A stretch of DNA of 64,000 nucleotides from an uncultured Gammaproteobacteria bacterium (lineage in GTDB: Bacteria; Pseudomonadota; Gammaproteobacteria; Pseudomonadales; Pseudohongiellaceae): contig CAJXVC010000007.1 in assembly GCA_913060975.1 (NCBI GenBank), positions 1 through 64,000 of the forward strand. Direction: 5' to 3'. Both the position numbers and the translations under genes were made by a program. Below, one piece after another: positions 1 through 10,718 of the stretch. The notes under the pieces were generated by a model. It saw nothing but the letters and a program-made list of their open reading frames with translations. It ran no database searches and was not told where the DNA came from. Each line of letters starts with the position of its first letter. Position 1 is the first letter of the stretch.

Positions 1-62
1 TAACACTCTCCAATCATGTGATTAAAAAGTGTCAACGCTATTCAGGACGGGTCAGGCGGAAA

Positions 63-91
63 TAAAAAAGGGGCTCGAGAGCCCCTTTTTA
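63..91 (-). terminator. Rho-independent terminator, bidirectional
   Basis: A GC-rich hairpin (GGGGCTC/GAGCCCC arms, 70-85) is flanked by an A-run on the left and a T-run on the right, so it can stop transcription in both directions. On the minus strand it lies about 60 bases after the stop of the sugar dehydrogenase gene at 152. The leftmost 60 bases contain no supportable gene; any gene left of the window cannot be judged. Confidence 0.85.
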
Positions 92-151
92 CTAGCTGAA
101 ATTCCAGCTAAACCAATGCCTTGTTCTGCATCGGTTCATGTCGAAGCAATC

Positions 152-1309
152 TTATTCAACTGGTTCCATGCGCAAGATCTGCGTGGGTGCAGCAGCGCGG
201 TCGGAAACGGCCAGATAGATATAGCCATCAGGACCCTGACGCACGTCACGAATACGACCGATGCCGTAAGCCAGAGTCTCTTCGAGAATCACTTCGCGGT
301 ACGAGTCGTCCAGATGCAGGCGAGCCAGCTGCTCACCAGCCAATGCACCGGAGAAGATGCTGCCGTGCCAGCCTGGGAACTTGTCACCGTCATAGATCAT
401 CAGACCGGAAGTGGCAATGGAAGGTACCCAGAAGTGGATTGGCGATTCCATGCCAGTCAGTGTCTGACGCTCGTGGATTGGGCTGCTGGATACGTAATTC
501 ACACCGTAACCCACAACAGGCCAACCGTAGTTGTTGCCCGGCTCGATCAGGTTAATCTCGTCGCCGCCTTGTGGGCCATGCTCAGATTCCCATAGGTCGC
601 CTGTTTCCGGGTGAATCGCCAGACCTTGAGGGCTGCGATGACCGTAGCTCCAGATCTCTGGCAAGGCACCGGACTGACCGACAAAAGGATTGTCATCAGG
701 AACAGTACCGTCGTCGTGCAAACGGACGATTGCGCCAGCATGATTGCGGGTATCTTGCGCTTGGTGCGCTGTCAGGTCGCCTGTAGAGGGTGCTTGACGG
801 TCACCAGTGGTGAGAAACAGGTAACCATCGTCATCAATGACCATCTTGCCACCGTAGTGGCTGCGGCCTTCGGCATTGGCGGCGAAAATTTCGACCACAT
901 TGGTCAGTCGATCGTTGACCAGTTGACCGCGCACAATGGCAGTCGTGGAGCCGTCACCAACAGGCTTGGCGAAACTCAGGTAGACCCACTGATTGTCTTC
1001 GAAGTCCGGGTGTGGCAGAACTTCGAACAGCCCGCCCTGACCTTCATAATAAACTTCAGGTGTGCCGGGAATCGCTTCTGGCAGCAACTCGCCATCGCGT
1101 ACGATGCGCAGGCGGCCAGGCTTTTCTGTGACCAGCATGTCACCGTTTGGTAACCAGGCCATTGACCAGGGGTGGACCAGCCCTTCAACAACTGGCACAA
1201 CGCGATAGTTATGGTGCGAGGCATAATACATGTCAGATTGCGCACTGGTGACTGTGGCTGCAGTCAGCAATAGGCAAGCACCAGTGAGATTAAGAATAGA
1301 GCGGAGCAT
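152..1309 (-). CDS. Secreted PQQ-dependent sugar (aldose) dehydrogenase
   Basis: The 385-residue product matches the glucose/sorbosone dehydrogenase family (soluble aldose sugar dehydrogenase, YliI/Asd type), six-bladed beta-propellers that oxidise sugars with PQQ in the periplasm. A signal peptide with a small-residue cleavage region (VTSAQ) covers roughly residues 1-24. Visible family motifs are VEGLVHPWSMAWLPNGDMLV near the start and the strongly conserved SEHGPQGGDEIN block with NNYGWP after it, around residues 240-262. A GAAGGAAT ribosome site lies 7 bases before the ATG. It is transcribed alone, ends in a strong terminator, and no PQQ synthesis genes are in the window, so cofactor supply is unknown. 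Family assignment is firm; the physiological sugar is not predictable. Confidence 0.9.
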   Translation of the reverse strand: MLRSILNLTGACLLLTAATVTSAQSDMYYASHHNYRVVPVVEGLVHPWSMAWLPNGDMLVTEKPGRLRIVRDGELLPEAIPGTPEVYYEGQGGLFEVLPHPDFEDNQWVYLSFAKPVGDGSTTAIVRGQLVNDRLTNVVEIFAANAEGRSHYGGKMVIDDDGYLFLTTGDRQAPSTGDLTAHQAQDTRNHAGAIVRLHDDGTVPDDNPFVGQSGALPEIWSYGHRSPQGLAIHPETGDLWESEHGPQGGDEINLIEPGNNYGWPVVGYGVNYVSSSPIHERQTLTGMESPIHFWVPSIATSGLMIYDGDKFPGWHGSIFSGALAGEQLARLHLDDSYREVILEETLAYGIGRIRDVRQGPDGYIYLAVSDRAAAPTQILRMEPVE

Positions 1310-1565
1310 TGTGTATTCCTTCTTTGGTATTGATTGGCGTAATTAAAGCGTTTATCAGGGGTAAAAACCTAGACCAACTGCCGATTATTTTGGCATTTTG
1401 CCTTGAATCGGCAGTTCAGCCGCCATCTGGCGGGCAATCCGGGCATATTTCTGAATTATTGAGGCTCTACTATGGCGTGCAGCCACAGAACCTGACTGGC
1501 GTCATTATAGTCTATGCGGGCTTACTTTGGGTGACACTATTAACAGTCGTATCATTTATTGAGTA

Positions 1566-2843
1566 CTACACGAAGTCGAAGCGCCCGAAATCCCCACCTA
1601 ACAATTGCCGCGCATTATTGTGCCCCAGCCAGCCCTCGGTCATGGTTTGATAAACCTTGCGGAAGTCAGTGGTGTGGGCCAGATTGTCGCCTTCGCCGAG
1701 ATTGGTCAGGCTGGGCAGGTCGCCATAATGGCCGCCCTTGACTTGACTGCCTACCACAAACATCGCGTTTGCTGCGCCGTGGTCAGTGCCAAGTGACACA
1801 TTTTCAGGAACGCGGCGGCCGAACTCGCTGAAAATCATCATCACGACATCGTCAGCACGCCCGATTCGTTCCAGATCCTGTTGGAAGGCGGCGACGGCGT
1901 CGGAAGTATACGTGAGCAAGCGCTGGTGCAGATCATTCTGAAATACGTGCGTGTCAAAGGCGTTGTTGCGATACGACACATAGTACATCCGCGTGGGCAT
2001 GCCAGCGTCGATCAGAGAAACCACTTTTGGTAAATCCAGATCATTGATGCCGTAGTCTACCGGTGAGCTGTAGTCTGCCCAGGCCTGGCGCACCAGATTG
2101 GAGGCGTTGTCGGCGCTGCGGGAAATACCCAGCAGGAAGCGCCGTGATGGATTGTCGACCGGGCCAATATCCGGCGCTGTGGTCAGGGCGTCGCGTTCCT
2201 CGTAAAAAGACTCGCGTTGAAAGCGTGCGGGGTTGTCGAAAACAATAGGAACATGCCGTTCGCTACGCACGGCCAGAGACTGATTGTCGGCAATATTGAC
2301 GACATAGTTATCCGGGGCATCTGGCGCCATCTGGTCAGCAAGGCGGCCAACCCAGCCATAGTCTTCGCCGCTATTGGGTGCGGCAGTATGCCAGTAAGCC
2401 ATGGAAGTGAAATGGGAATAGGAGGGGTTGTCGTAACCGGCGCCGTGGACGATGGCCATCTTGCCGTCTTTAAACAAGCGCTCGAATCCAGCCATGCCGG
2501 GATTGAAGCCAAAGTGATCGTCGATCTTGCGGACCTGATTTTCCGGAATAGCGATGTTAGGACGGTGACGGTAATAGGCATCATCACCGTAAGGTACGAC
2601 GGTATTCAAGCCATCGTTACCACCGGATAATTCCAGCACCAACAGAATCTTGCCGCGCGCCGCGGCATCGGCCGCCGCTGCTTCTGCAGCACGCCCGAAC
2701 AGCGACGGCATGATGACGTTGCCGCCGACCGAGGCAATACCGGCACTGGCGCCCAGTCCCCAGCCCATGCCAGTCAAGCCTGCTTTTAGAAAATCGCGCC
2801 GACGAGTGTGTTTAGCGTTGTGAGTAGCTCGTTGTTTTTTCAT
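1566..2843 (-). CDS. DUF1501 protein, Tat-exported
   Basis: This DUF1501 (sulfatase-like alpha/beta fold) protein of 425 residues begins with a twin-arginine signal (RRRDFLKAG) followed by a hydrophobic stretch and an alanine-rich cleavage region, so it should be exported folded. Family features seen are ILLVLELSGGNDGLNTVVPY near residue 70, the HFTSMAYWHTA region, and FSEFGRRVPEN...GTDHGAANAMFVVG towards the C-terminus. The ATG at 2843 is preferred over 2849 because GAGG then sits 8 bases upstream. It follows the DUF1800 gene by 23 bases on the same strand. The pair is a well-known two-gene arrangement in marine bacteria, but its reaction is not established, so only family and location are called. 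Confidence 0.88.
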   Translation of the reverse strand: MKKQRATHNAKHTRRRDFLKAGLTGMGWGLGASAGIASVGGNVIMPSLFGRAAEAAAADAAARGKILLVLELSGGNDGLNTVVPYGDDAYYRHRPNIAIPENQVRKIDDHFGFNPGMAGFERLFKDGKMAIVHGAGYDNPSYSHFTSMAYWHTAAPNSGEDYGWVGRLADQMAPDAPDNYVVNIADNQSLAVRSERHVPIVFDNPARFQRESFYEERDALTTAPDIGPVDNPSRRFLLGISRSADNASNLVRQAWADYSSPVDYGINDLDLPKVVSLIDAGMPTRMYYVSYRNNAFDTHVFQNDLHQRLLTYTSDAVAAFQQDLERIGRADDVVMMIFSEFGRRVPENVSLGTDHGAANAMFVVGSQVKGGHYGDLPSLTNLGEGDNLAHTTDFRKVYQTMTEGWLGHNNARQLLGGDFGRFDFV

Positions 2844-2866
2844 CACCATAGCCTCGTTAGTTGCGA

Positions 2867-4741
2867 TTAGCTCAGTTGGTATTCCGGTTGGCTCATAATC
2901 AGGTGCAGTGTCATGCGCAGCGCGTCTTCCATATAAGTCTCCGCGCGGGCAATGTCGCTGGTGCCGAGTTCATCTTCGAGAAAGCGCACAATCATGGCGC
3001 GGGACTCTGGCGCCGGTGGCACGCGCATGAACCGGGCGATCAGATAATCGACCACTTCATCGGTGCTGGACAAATTCTCGGTCAGTATCATGTGGCTAAG
3101 ATCGAGTTTCGCCGTATGCCGGGAAATGGGTTTGACGCGTTGGATTGCCATCTGCCAGCCACGGAAACTGCCGTAGCGAGTATTAAAGTCTTCATCGCGG
3201 TCGGCCATCATGTTGGATTCAGCCATGATCATGCCGTCGCCAATGCCAGAGGGTTGTGTGGCGCTGGTAATATCCTGCCCCTGACGAATGCGGCTGGCGA
3301 CGCTACGAATCTCACCGCTGGCGTTGTAGCGGTCATAGGGGATGAAGTTGATGTTGGGGAACAACACATCGCGGGCAAAATTGCCACGCTCCAACAACAG
3401 GCCTGGCGTAATCCAGCTTTGGCCTTCTGCCCAACCAGCCACTGTCGGCGGGCGCAGCAATGTCTGCCCCAGAGCGCTGGTAGCGCTATTAAAATCGGGG
3501 ACACCAGGCGCATCGTCCAGACCCAGTTTGCGGTAGGTGGAGACAGCCAATTCAACCGGGCTCTTGATGTGAGTGCCAACCGAGGCAGGGCTGTAAAAAT
3601 CCCGCGACAGGAAAATGGTTTCCAGCAGGGCGGCGACATCGTAGTCGGCCTCGCGCAGCACACTACCTAACTCGGCTTGCAGAGTTGGGTCGAGGTTCTG
3701 GCGAACAAAAAAGCGATACAGTTTGCCAGCGATGTATTCGGCAGTGACCGGTTGCTCCATGATGATATCGATGACATCGACACCATCAAAATTACCCGTG
3801 CGGCCAAGAAATTGTTTGCTGCCGGTATCATGCTCATCAGCATTGACCACAAATTCCAGACCAGAATAATTCCAGCCGGTAAATGCGCGCGCGGCTTCGC
3901 GAATATCCTGTTCGCTATAGTTGCCCACACCCATGGTGAACAACTCCATGATCTCGCGCGCGAAGTTTTCATTTGGCGCGCCTTTAACGTTTACGCCAGC
4001 ATCGAGGAAAGCCAGCATGGCCGGGTCCTGTGCAACGGCGACCATCAGATCGCGAAAACTGTCAGTGCCCTGGGCATGGAACAGTTCGAGTTGTTTCAAT
4101 AGCTTGCGGTAGTCACGTACTTTGCCTTCGTTGACGGCAAAGTGGCCATGCCAGAACAACGCCATTTTTTCCTGCAAGGGAGCCTCACTGTTGACCATCC
4201 GGTCGGCCCACCAATACGCCACACGATTGGTTTCCAATGAGGAGGCGCGCAGCCAATAAAAGAATTTGTTAACGATGGGTTGTAGCGGACGATTGCCATC
4301 GGGTTTGACCTTGATACCCAGTGCCTCGCCATTGGCCTTGGCCAGTTCAGTCGTCGCTGGTCGGCTGGGCGGGAAGGGGTCCAGGCCGGGGTCGAATATG
4401 TCTGATTCGTTGTATGGCGCTAACGCCGAATTGGCGGCGGCATCGAAATGCACCAGATGATTCACCGCGGCCATGGGGCCACGATCTGCCAAAGCTTCGA
4501 TCTCCGCTGGCGTGCCGCTGAAGCCAGCGCGTTCCAGTAGATGTGCGGCGGCTTCATAGTTCCAGCTAGTGGCATCAATTGGCGCAAGATCACCTTGCCA
4601 GGAGTCAGGACCGGCCCACTGTGCAGAGGCTGATACAGCAGCAAGACAGGTCAACGTGCTCAAGACGGCACAGCATGTACTGCGTAGCCTGCTGGCGTGG
4701 ATTGGTGATTTGTGAGGTTGTTCAGACAGTCCGCGTGTCAT
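2867..4741 (-). CDS. DUF1800 secreted protein, partner of DUF1501
   Basis: The 624-residue product carries a DUF1800 domain over most of its length: HLLERAGFSGTPAEI near the N-terminus, VNKFFYWLRASSLE, then MALFWHGHFAVNEGKV, NENFAREIMELFTMG and ARAFTGW, a typical series for the family. A basic N-terminus and hydrophobic segment ending in ASAQ suggest Sec export. The ATG at 4741 has GGAGA 8 bases upstream and is chosen over the ATG at 4780, which has no ribosome site. The gene is first in a two-gene operon with the DUF1501 gene. Co-occurrence implies a joint extracytoplasmic role; no enzyme activity is claimed. Confidence 0.88.
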   Translation of the reverse strand: MTRGLSEQPHKSPIHASRLRSTCCAVLSTLTCLAAVSASAQWAGPDSWQGDLAPIDATSWNYEAAAHLLERAGFSGTPAEIEALADRGPMAAVNHLVHFDAAANSALAPYNESDIFDPGLDPFPPSRPATTELAKANGEALGIKVKPDGNRPLQPIVNKFFYWLRASSLETNRVAYWWADRMVNSEAPLQEKMALFWHGHFAVNEGKVRDYRKLLKQLELFHAQGTDSFRDLMVAVAQDPAMLAFLDAGVNVKGAPNENFAREIMELFTMGVGNYSEQDIREAARAFTGWNYSGLEFVVNADEHDTGSKQFLGRTGNFDGVDVIDIIMEQPVTAEYIAGKLYRFFVRQNLDPTLQAELGSVLREADYDVAALLETIFLSRDFYSPASVGTHIKSPVELAVSTYRKLGLDDAPGVPDFNSATSALGQTLLRPPTVAGWAEGQSWITPGLLLERGNFARDVLFPNINFIPYDRYNASGEIRSVASRIRQGQDITSATQPSGIGDGMIMAESNMMADRDEDFNTRYGSFRGWQMAIQRVKPISRHTAKLDLSHMILTENLSSTDEVVDYLIARFMRVPPAPESRAMIVRFLEDELGTSDIARAETYMEDALRMTLHLIMSQPEYQLS

Positions 4742-5005
4742 GGGATGTCTCCGGGCTGGTTGGCAGAATTTTCTTATCATTGTTGTTGTGGTTCTTTAAT
4801 ACAGCATCGGACACTGTAGCAGAAGTCAGTATCGGTAAACCAATGGGATTGTATGACAATTTGCAACGTACGAATGCCGCCAGACCCATTGTTTTGTGGG
4901 CTATTGGCGGTTCTACAGACCGCGGTGCTGGCTGCAATTCCGGATAAACAGCCATGGGTGTCGCGGATTGAGCGGTTCAAGCACAGTGGCAATCTGAATC
5001 TGCTG

Positions 5006-6178
5006 CTAACTCACGGCTCGGGCTGCACGCAGGCGGTTGATTTCCGCACTATCAAGTTGCAGGCGTTCACTGAGGATCTCATCAGTGTGTTGGCCCAAAG
5101 TGGCCGCCCAGGGTGTGACAGCGGTGTCGGCCTGACGGAATTTGGCAGGCAGGTTCTGGACCAGAAACTCGCCCAATGGCTCTGCGCTGACAGATGAAAA
5201 TGACTGCCGTTCCACAACTTGCGGATGGGCGAACAGGTCTTCCACCTTTTCATATATACCGCACGGCACACCGGCCTTGGTCAGGATCGTTTCGCAGTCT
5301 GCAGCAGGCAGGGCCAGTGACCATTTTTCAATCTCGCCGATGAGCTCTTTGACTCTGGCGCGGCGTTGGGCGCGGGAGAAGCGCTCATCGGCTAACAGAT
5401 CGGGGCGATCAATGGCAGCGGCCAGACCTTGCAGATTCTTGTCGGACACAATGCTGATCATGATAAAGCCGTCTTGGGTCTGTGCGGGGCAGTAACGGCC
5501 AATGACATCGGGTTTGCCTGATTGCAGGCTTTGTTGTTGCTGCACATGAGCCGGAATGAGGGACATCATGGCATCCATCATGGAGATATCGATGTAGTCA
5601 CCCTGGCCGCTTTGCTGACGGCCAATCAGCGCAGTCTGTACGGCGCCATAGGCCAGTGTGCCGGTGAGAATGTCTGCCATCATGATTTCCCAATTGGGCG
5701 GACGATTGTCATTGTCCTGTGACTGACCAAATACGGTATCGAAACCGCTGGCAGCGTGGACGATGGGCGCATAGGCGGCACGGGTTGCCATCGGACCGGT
5801 TTGACCGAAGCCGGAGATTGAACAATAAATCAGACCGGGATGTTCGCGGCTCAATGTGTCGTAGTCCAACCCAAAGCGCGTCATGATGCCGGGGCGGAAG
5901 TTTTCGATGACGATGTCGGCATCGAGAATCAAACGCCGCACGAGTGCCTGACCATCCGCGTGCTTGAGATCAACTGCTATGGAGCGTTTGCCGGCATTGA
6001 AATGCGCATAGATGCGGCTCATACCATTAACGCCGCGGGTATGATCGCCGATGCCGGGCGTTTCGATCTTGATGACGTCGGCGCCGCAGTCCAACAAATA
6101 ACGCGAGCAAACAGGCCCGGCAAACACCGCCGAGAAATCGATAACTGTGAGTCCTGCTAACGGTTTACTGGATTTCAT
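5006..6178 (-). CDS. Family III CoA-transferase (CaiB/BaiF)
   Basis: The product (390 residues from the ATG at 6178) is a class III CoA-transferase/racemase of the CaiB/BaiF superfamily, which moves CoA between carboxylic acids or racemises acyl-CoAs in the cytoplasm. It shows the N-terminal LTVIDFSAVFAGPVCSRYL, DVIKIETPGIGD and NFRPGIMTRFGLDYD blocks. The IDISMMDAMMSL segment contains the aspartate expected to form the acyl-anhydride intermediate. A TTG start at 6190 is possible but neither start has a strong ribosome site. The gene stands alone between the DUF1800 pair and a LysR gene, so substrate cannot be deduced; formyl-CoA, carnitine and methylacyl-CoA enzymes all look alike at this level. 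Confidence 0.88.
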   Translation of the reverse strand: MKSSKPLAGLTVIDFSAVFAGPVCSRYLLDCGADVIKIETPGIGDHTRGVNGMSRIYAHFNAGKRSIAVDLKHADGQALVRRLILDADIVIENFRPGIMTRFGLDYDTLSREHPGLIYCSISGFGQTGPMATRAAYAPIVHAASGFDTVFGQSQDNDNRPPNWEIMMADILTGTLAYGAVQTALIGRQQSGQGDYIDISMMDAMMSLIPAHVQQQQSLQSGKPDVIGRYCPAQTQDGFIMISIVSDKNLQGLAAAIDRPDLLADERFSRAQRRARVKELIGEIEKWSLALPAADCETILTKAGVPCGIYEKVEDLFAHPQVVERQSFSSVSAEPLGEFLVQNLPAKFRQADTAVTPWAATLGQHTDEILSERLQLDSAEINRLRAARAVS

Positions 6179-6320
6179 GGGCGCGTCCAAATTCGGATAA
6201 AGAAGATCTATTTCTTTTTTTATGTCGGGGATATTGGCATCGTCTGGCTGCCAGTTCGCATTGTACCGTAATGCTTGAGTGGGGGCGTGCTCATACCAGC
6301 TGTTGCTACAAGCACATTGG

Positions 6321-7184
6321 TTATGACTCCATTGCTGCCCCGGTACATTGGTTTACCAGTGCATCCCACACGACCTTGATTCGAGTGACACCACGTAAAT
6401 CTGGATGGGTGAGTAACCACAGCGCTCCTTCAGAATCGGGAATCTTGAGAACGCGCTGCAAACCCCATTCGCTCTGATCAGATGGCAGTAACGCATAGCC
6501 GATGCCGGCCCGGGCCATGGCCGCCATCGTCGACAAGTCATTGGAGCGGGTGACGATTGATTGGCTGTATCTCGCCTCAAGCCACTGGAATACTCCTAAA
6601 CGCATCATCGCCGAATCAGCGCCGATCAACTTGAGATTGTGCAGATGATCTGCCGATGTGGGTGGGTTGTGGCGCAAGTTCTTACTACGGCACAACCACC
6701 AATGCAGCTGCATGATCTTGCGGCCAACCAAGTGCTCGGGTGGTTTCATCGTTGCGCGCACCGCAATGTCGGCCTCCCGTCGATTGAGGTCGTAGTCCGA
6801 ATCACCGACAGCTACTTCAATGATAATTTGCGGGTACTGCTTGTAGAGTTTGGCGACCACGTCAGGAAGGATGGTGCGTGCGATGTTAGGTGCCGCCGTG
6901 ATTCTGACTTTACCGGAAGGCGCCAAGTCTCTGCCAACCAGTTCCCGCTCGATGGTTTGTACCGCTATATCGGCTTCCCGTGCCAGTTCAACGAGGCGCT
7001 CGCCTGACGTGGTCAGAACATAGCCGCTGGGGAGTCGCTCGAACAAGCGCACACCCATATCCTCTTCCAGTGCATTGAGGCGGCGGAAAACAGTGGAGTG
7101 GTTTTGCTTGAGCGTGCGAGCCGCACCAGCCAAAGAACCAGAATCGGCGATAGCGAGAAACGTAGGCAAGTCATTCCAGTTCAT
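6321..7184 (-). CDS. LysR-family transcriptional regulator
   Basis: This 287-residue protein has an N-terminal LysR winged helix-turn-helix (residues 1-60, with HSTVFRRLNALEEDMGVRLF and the LTTSGE end) and a C-terminal periplasmic-binding-like effector domain from about residue 90. Variation such as the RKIMQLHWWLCRS segment suggests the CrgA/AaeR-type subgroup. It is divergent from the DoxX/DODA operon, with 134 bases between starts containing the palindrome TTGCAT-AA-ATGCAA. LysR proteins usually control the gene they diverge from, so regulation of doxX-dioxygenase plus autoregulation is the most likely role. The effector is unknown. Confidence 0.9.
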   Translation of the reverse strand: MNWNDLPTFLAIADSGSLAGAARTLKQNHSTVFRRLNALEEDMGVRLFERLPSGYVLTTSGERLVELAREADIAVQTIERELVGRDLAPSGKVRITAAPNIARTILPDVVAKLYKQYPQIIIEVAVGDSDYDLNRREADIAVRATMKPPEHLVGRKIMQLHWWLCRSKNLRHNPPTSADHLHNLKLIGADSAMMRLGVFQWLEARYSQSIVTRSNDLSTMAAMARAGIGYALLPSDQSEWGLQRVLKIPDSEGALWLLTHPDLRGVTRIKVVWDALVNQCTGAAMES

Positions 7185-7204
7185 GGTTTTCCGGATTCCT
7201 GAAC

Positions 7205-7218
7205 TTGCATAAATGCAA
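7205..7218. promoter_or_regulatory. Palindrome between LysR and doxX genes
   Basis: TTGCATAAATGCAA is an inverted repeat with 6-base arms and a 2-base centre, 21 bases upstream of the LysR start and about 100 upstream of doxX. A weaker repeat (TTGCTTAT...ATAAAGCAA, 7236-7261) follows. The position suits a LysR operator, but no binding data are available. Confidence 0.45.
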
Positions 7219-7318
7219 ATGAATAATGCAGATATTGCTTATTCTATTGCCATAAAGCAAGGACCATAATCGCCGCCGTTACTAGCAAATCATTGTTTCA
7301 ACACTTGAGGAGATCGTT

Positions 7319-7735
7319 ATGAATCGTTATGAAGTCTTTGGCCCAACTGTGTTGCGCGTGACACTCGGCATTATTTTTCTCGCGCACAGCGCCTACTTGA
7401 AAGTCGTTGTATTTACTGTGCCAGGAACTGTGGGCTTTTTTGAATCGCTTGGTTTACCTGCTATAGCCGCCTACGGAACCATTGCCGCAGAAGTCCTTGG
7501 TGGTGTCATGCTGATTTTGGGAATTGCCATTCGGCCGGTTGCGGCAGTGCTCACTATTGTGGCGCTCGGAGCTACCTGGGCTCACTTGGGTGTCGGCTGG
7601 CTGTTCACCAATGAAGGTGGGGGCTATGAGTATCCGCTGTTTCTTGCGATCGCTACCTTTGTCCAGTTCCTGCTAGGCCCCGGCGCTCTGCGAGTCAACC
7701 TGCAGCGCTATCGAGGTGTGCCAGCGTGGGCCTGA
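7319..7735 (+). CDS. DoxX-family membrane protein
   Basis: The product is a 138-residue integral membrane protein with four predicted helices and the DoxX pattern: RVTLGIIFLAHSAYLKV at the start, a central helix pair with GGVMLILGIAIRPVAAV, and a final FLAIATFVQFLLGPGAL helix. A GAGGAG ribosome site precedes the ATG by 8 bases. DoxX proteins are inner-membrane proteins often linked to thiol or quinone redox balance, though most have no assigned activity. The downstream dioxygenase-like gene overlaps its end by 10 bases, showing translational coupling. The divergent LysR gene is the probable regulator. Confidence 0.85.
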   Translation: MNRYEVFGPTVLRVTLGIIFLAHSAYLKVVVFTVPGTVGFFESLGLPAIAAYGTIAAEVLGGVMLILGIAIRPVAAVLTIVALGATWAHLGVGWLFTNEGGGYEYPLFLAIATFVQFLLGPGALRVNLQRYRGVPAWA

Positions 7736-8070
7736 TTGAAACAGAACACTACCATGCCCATGTCTACTTCGATGTGGGCATACCCGATCAACAATTTCTT
7801 GCACAAACTCTTCGCGAGAAAATCGGTCAGATTTTCTCGGTTGTGCTTGGACAGGTATTTGATCGGCCTATAGGACCTCATCCACTGCCCATGTTTCAGG
7901 TTCTGATTGGAAAAGCCCAACTGTGTGAAGTGACGAGTTGGTTACAATCCAATCGACAGGGGCTGACTATACTCATTCATGCGGTATCCGGGGATGATCT
8001 GGAGGATCACACTATGCACTGCATTTGGCTGGGATCGCCGTACCCACTAAAACTGGATGCACTGCGATAA
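7726..8070 (+). CDS. DOPA 4,5-dioxygenase family protein
   Basis: A 114-residue protein of the DOPA 4,5-dioxygenase (DODA, fungal/bacterial type) family, small cytoplasmic proteins proposed to cleave catecholic rings extradiol. The diagnostic metal-ligand-type histidines are visible in YHAHVYFD near the N-terminus, GPHPLPMFQV in the middle and ILIHAVSGDDLEDH near the end. It starts with GTG inside the end of doxX, with GAGGTG 9 bases upstream. Length agrees with bacterial members. Only family membership is firm; the true substrate in bacteria of this type is usually unknown. Coupling to DoxX suggests a membrane redox partner or shared stress response. Confidence 0.85.
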   Translation: MGLIETEHYHAHVYFDVGIPDQQFLAQTLREKIGQIFSVVLGQVFDRPIGPHPLPMFQVLIGKAQLCEVTSWLQSNRQGLTILIHAVSGDDLEDHTMHCIWLGSPYPLKLDALR

Positions 8071-8093
8071 TTGACGCACGTATTTACAAGCAA

Positions 8094-8126
8094 TAAAAAA
8101 GGGTGGAGAAGCTACCCTCTCCACCC
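8094..8126 (-). terminator. groESL terminator (also faces DODA gene)
   Basis: A perfect 9-base stem (GGGTGGAGA/TCTCCACCC, 8101-8126) is followed on the minus strand by TTTTTT, an intrinsic terminator 45 bases after the groEL stop. On the plus strand it follows the dioxygenase stop by about 30 bases with a weaker T-rich tail. Confidence 0.88.
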
Positions 8127-8171
8127 TCGTTTGCTTTTCGCGCTGCGAAAGTTTTCGTTACGCAGTTGTTT

Positions 8172-10126
<1,955 letters not shown>

Positions 10127-10141
10127 GAGAATAGCCTCCTT

Positions 10142-10680
10142 CTAGAAGAAAATCTCAGCGATCTTGTTGTGGACTATCAAAAGTAAAACGGACAAAAATA
10201 AAACGTAGAAATTGTGTCCCAAAAGGGCGTTGTGGCAACTGCTTGAGCGCAACAGGGCTGGACATACAAGACTGCTTAATCCGTGCCGAAATCGACAAAG
10301 GGGTTAGCGGTCTGCCGGTAAAAAACGCACCTGCACGCTTTGGTAGATGCCCTTATGTGGCCATTTGAAAGGCTTTTCAATAGCTGGTTAAAAATATATT
10401 TCTACTGACCTGTAGGCGTCCTCATGGGTCTGCTGTGGTGCTGCCTGAATCTGGTGACAGCCTTGCTGGAAGGGGCGCTGACGAGCCCTGCATCCATCGC
10501 CATATTGCCGACTTTGTGTGGCTGACAAGTCGCAACAAGTACAGCCAATTCGCAAACGTTGCCAAGGTTCGCTTCCCAAAGGGCAGGGTGGCTGGCAAGC
10601 GGTTACGAAAAAACCCTTTTCGGTGTCGGTGATAATGTCCAGATAGCCGACTGCAGGCATGTTGAACGCCACTATCGACC
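10142..10680. other. Intergenic region between groES and marR
   Basis: About 540 bases with no credible gene. The part near groES holds its leader and the proposed sigma32 promoter. The part from 10400 to 10640 has an open frame on the minus strand, but it has no ribosome site, has an unusual cysteine/glutamine-rich composition and runs through the marR start, so it is not called. An inverted repeat CGAAAA/TTTTCG occurs near 10605-10621. Confidence 0.5.
10355..10380 (-). promoter_or_regulatory. Putative heat-shock (sigma32) promoter of groESL
   Basis: On the minus strand TTGAAA (10375-10380) and CCACAT (10355-10360) are separated by 14 bases, close to the sigma32 consensus CTTGAAA-N13/14-CCCCAT. 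It lies about 230 bases upstream of groES, leaving a long leader. No CIRCE inverted repeat was seen, so heat-shock sigma control is favoured over HrcA. This is a sequence match by eye. Confidence 0.45.
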
Positions 10681-10708
10681 TTGAAAATATAATAAGCATG
10701 CTTATAAT
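10681..10708 (+). promoter_or_regulatory. marR-efflux promoter with embedded operator
   Basis: TTGAAA (10681-10686) and a perfect TATAAT (10703-10708) are 16 bases apart, a strong sigma70 promoter. The spacer holds a perfect 14-base palindrome, ATAAGCATGCTTAT (10692-10705), overlapping the -10 box. MarR/EmrR-type repressors bind such palindromes, so this is the likely autoregulatory operator. Transcription should begin near 10715, only a few bases before the ATG at 10719. Confidence 0.7.
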
Positions 10709-10718
10709 AAGTGACATT

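Noticed and set aside
1309..1650. Plus-strand 113-codon frame between the first two genes
   Set aside because: It overlaps both neighbours on the other strand, has no ribosome site and no family features.
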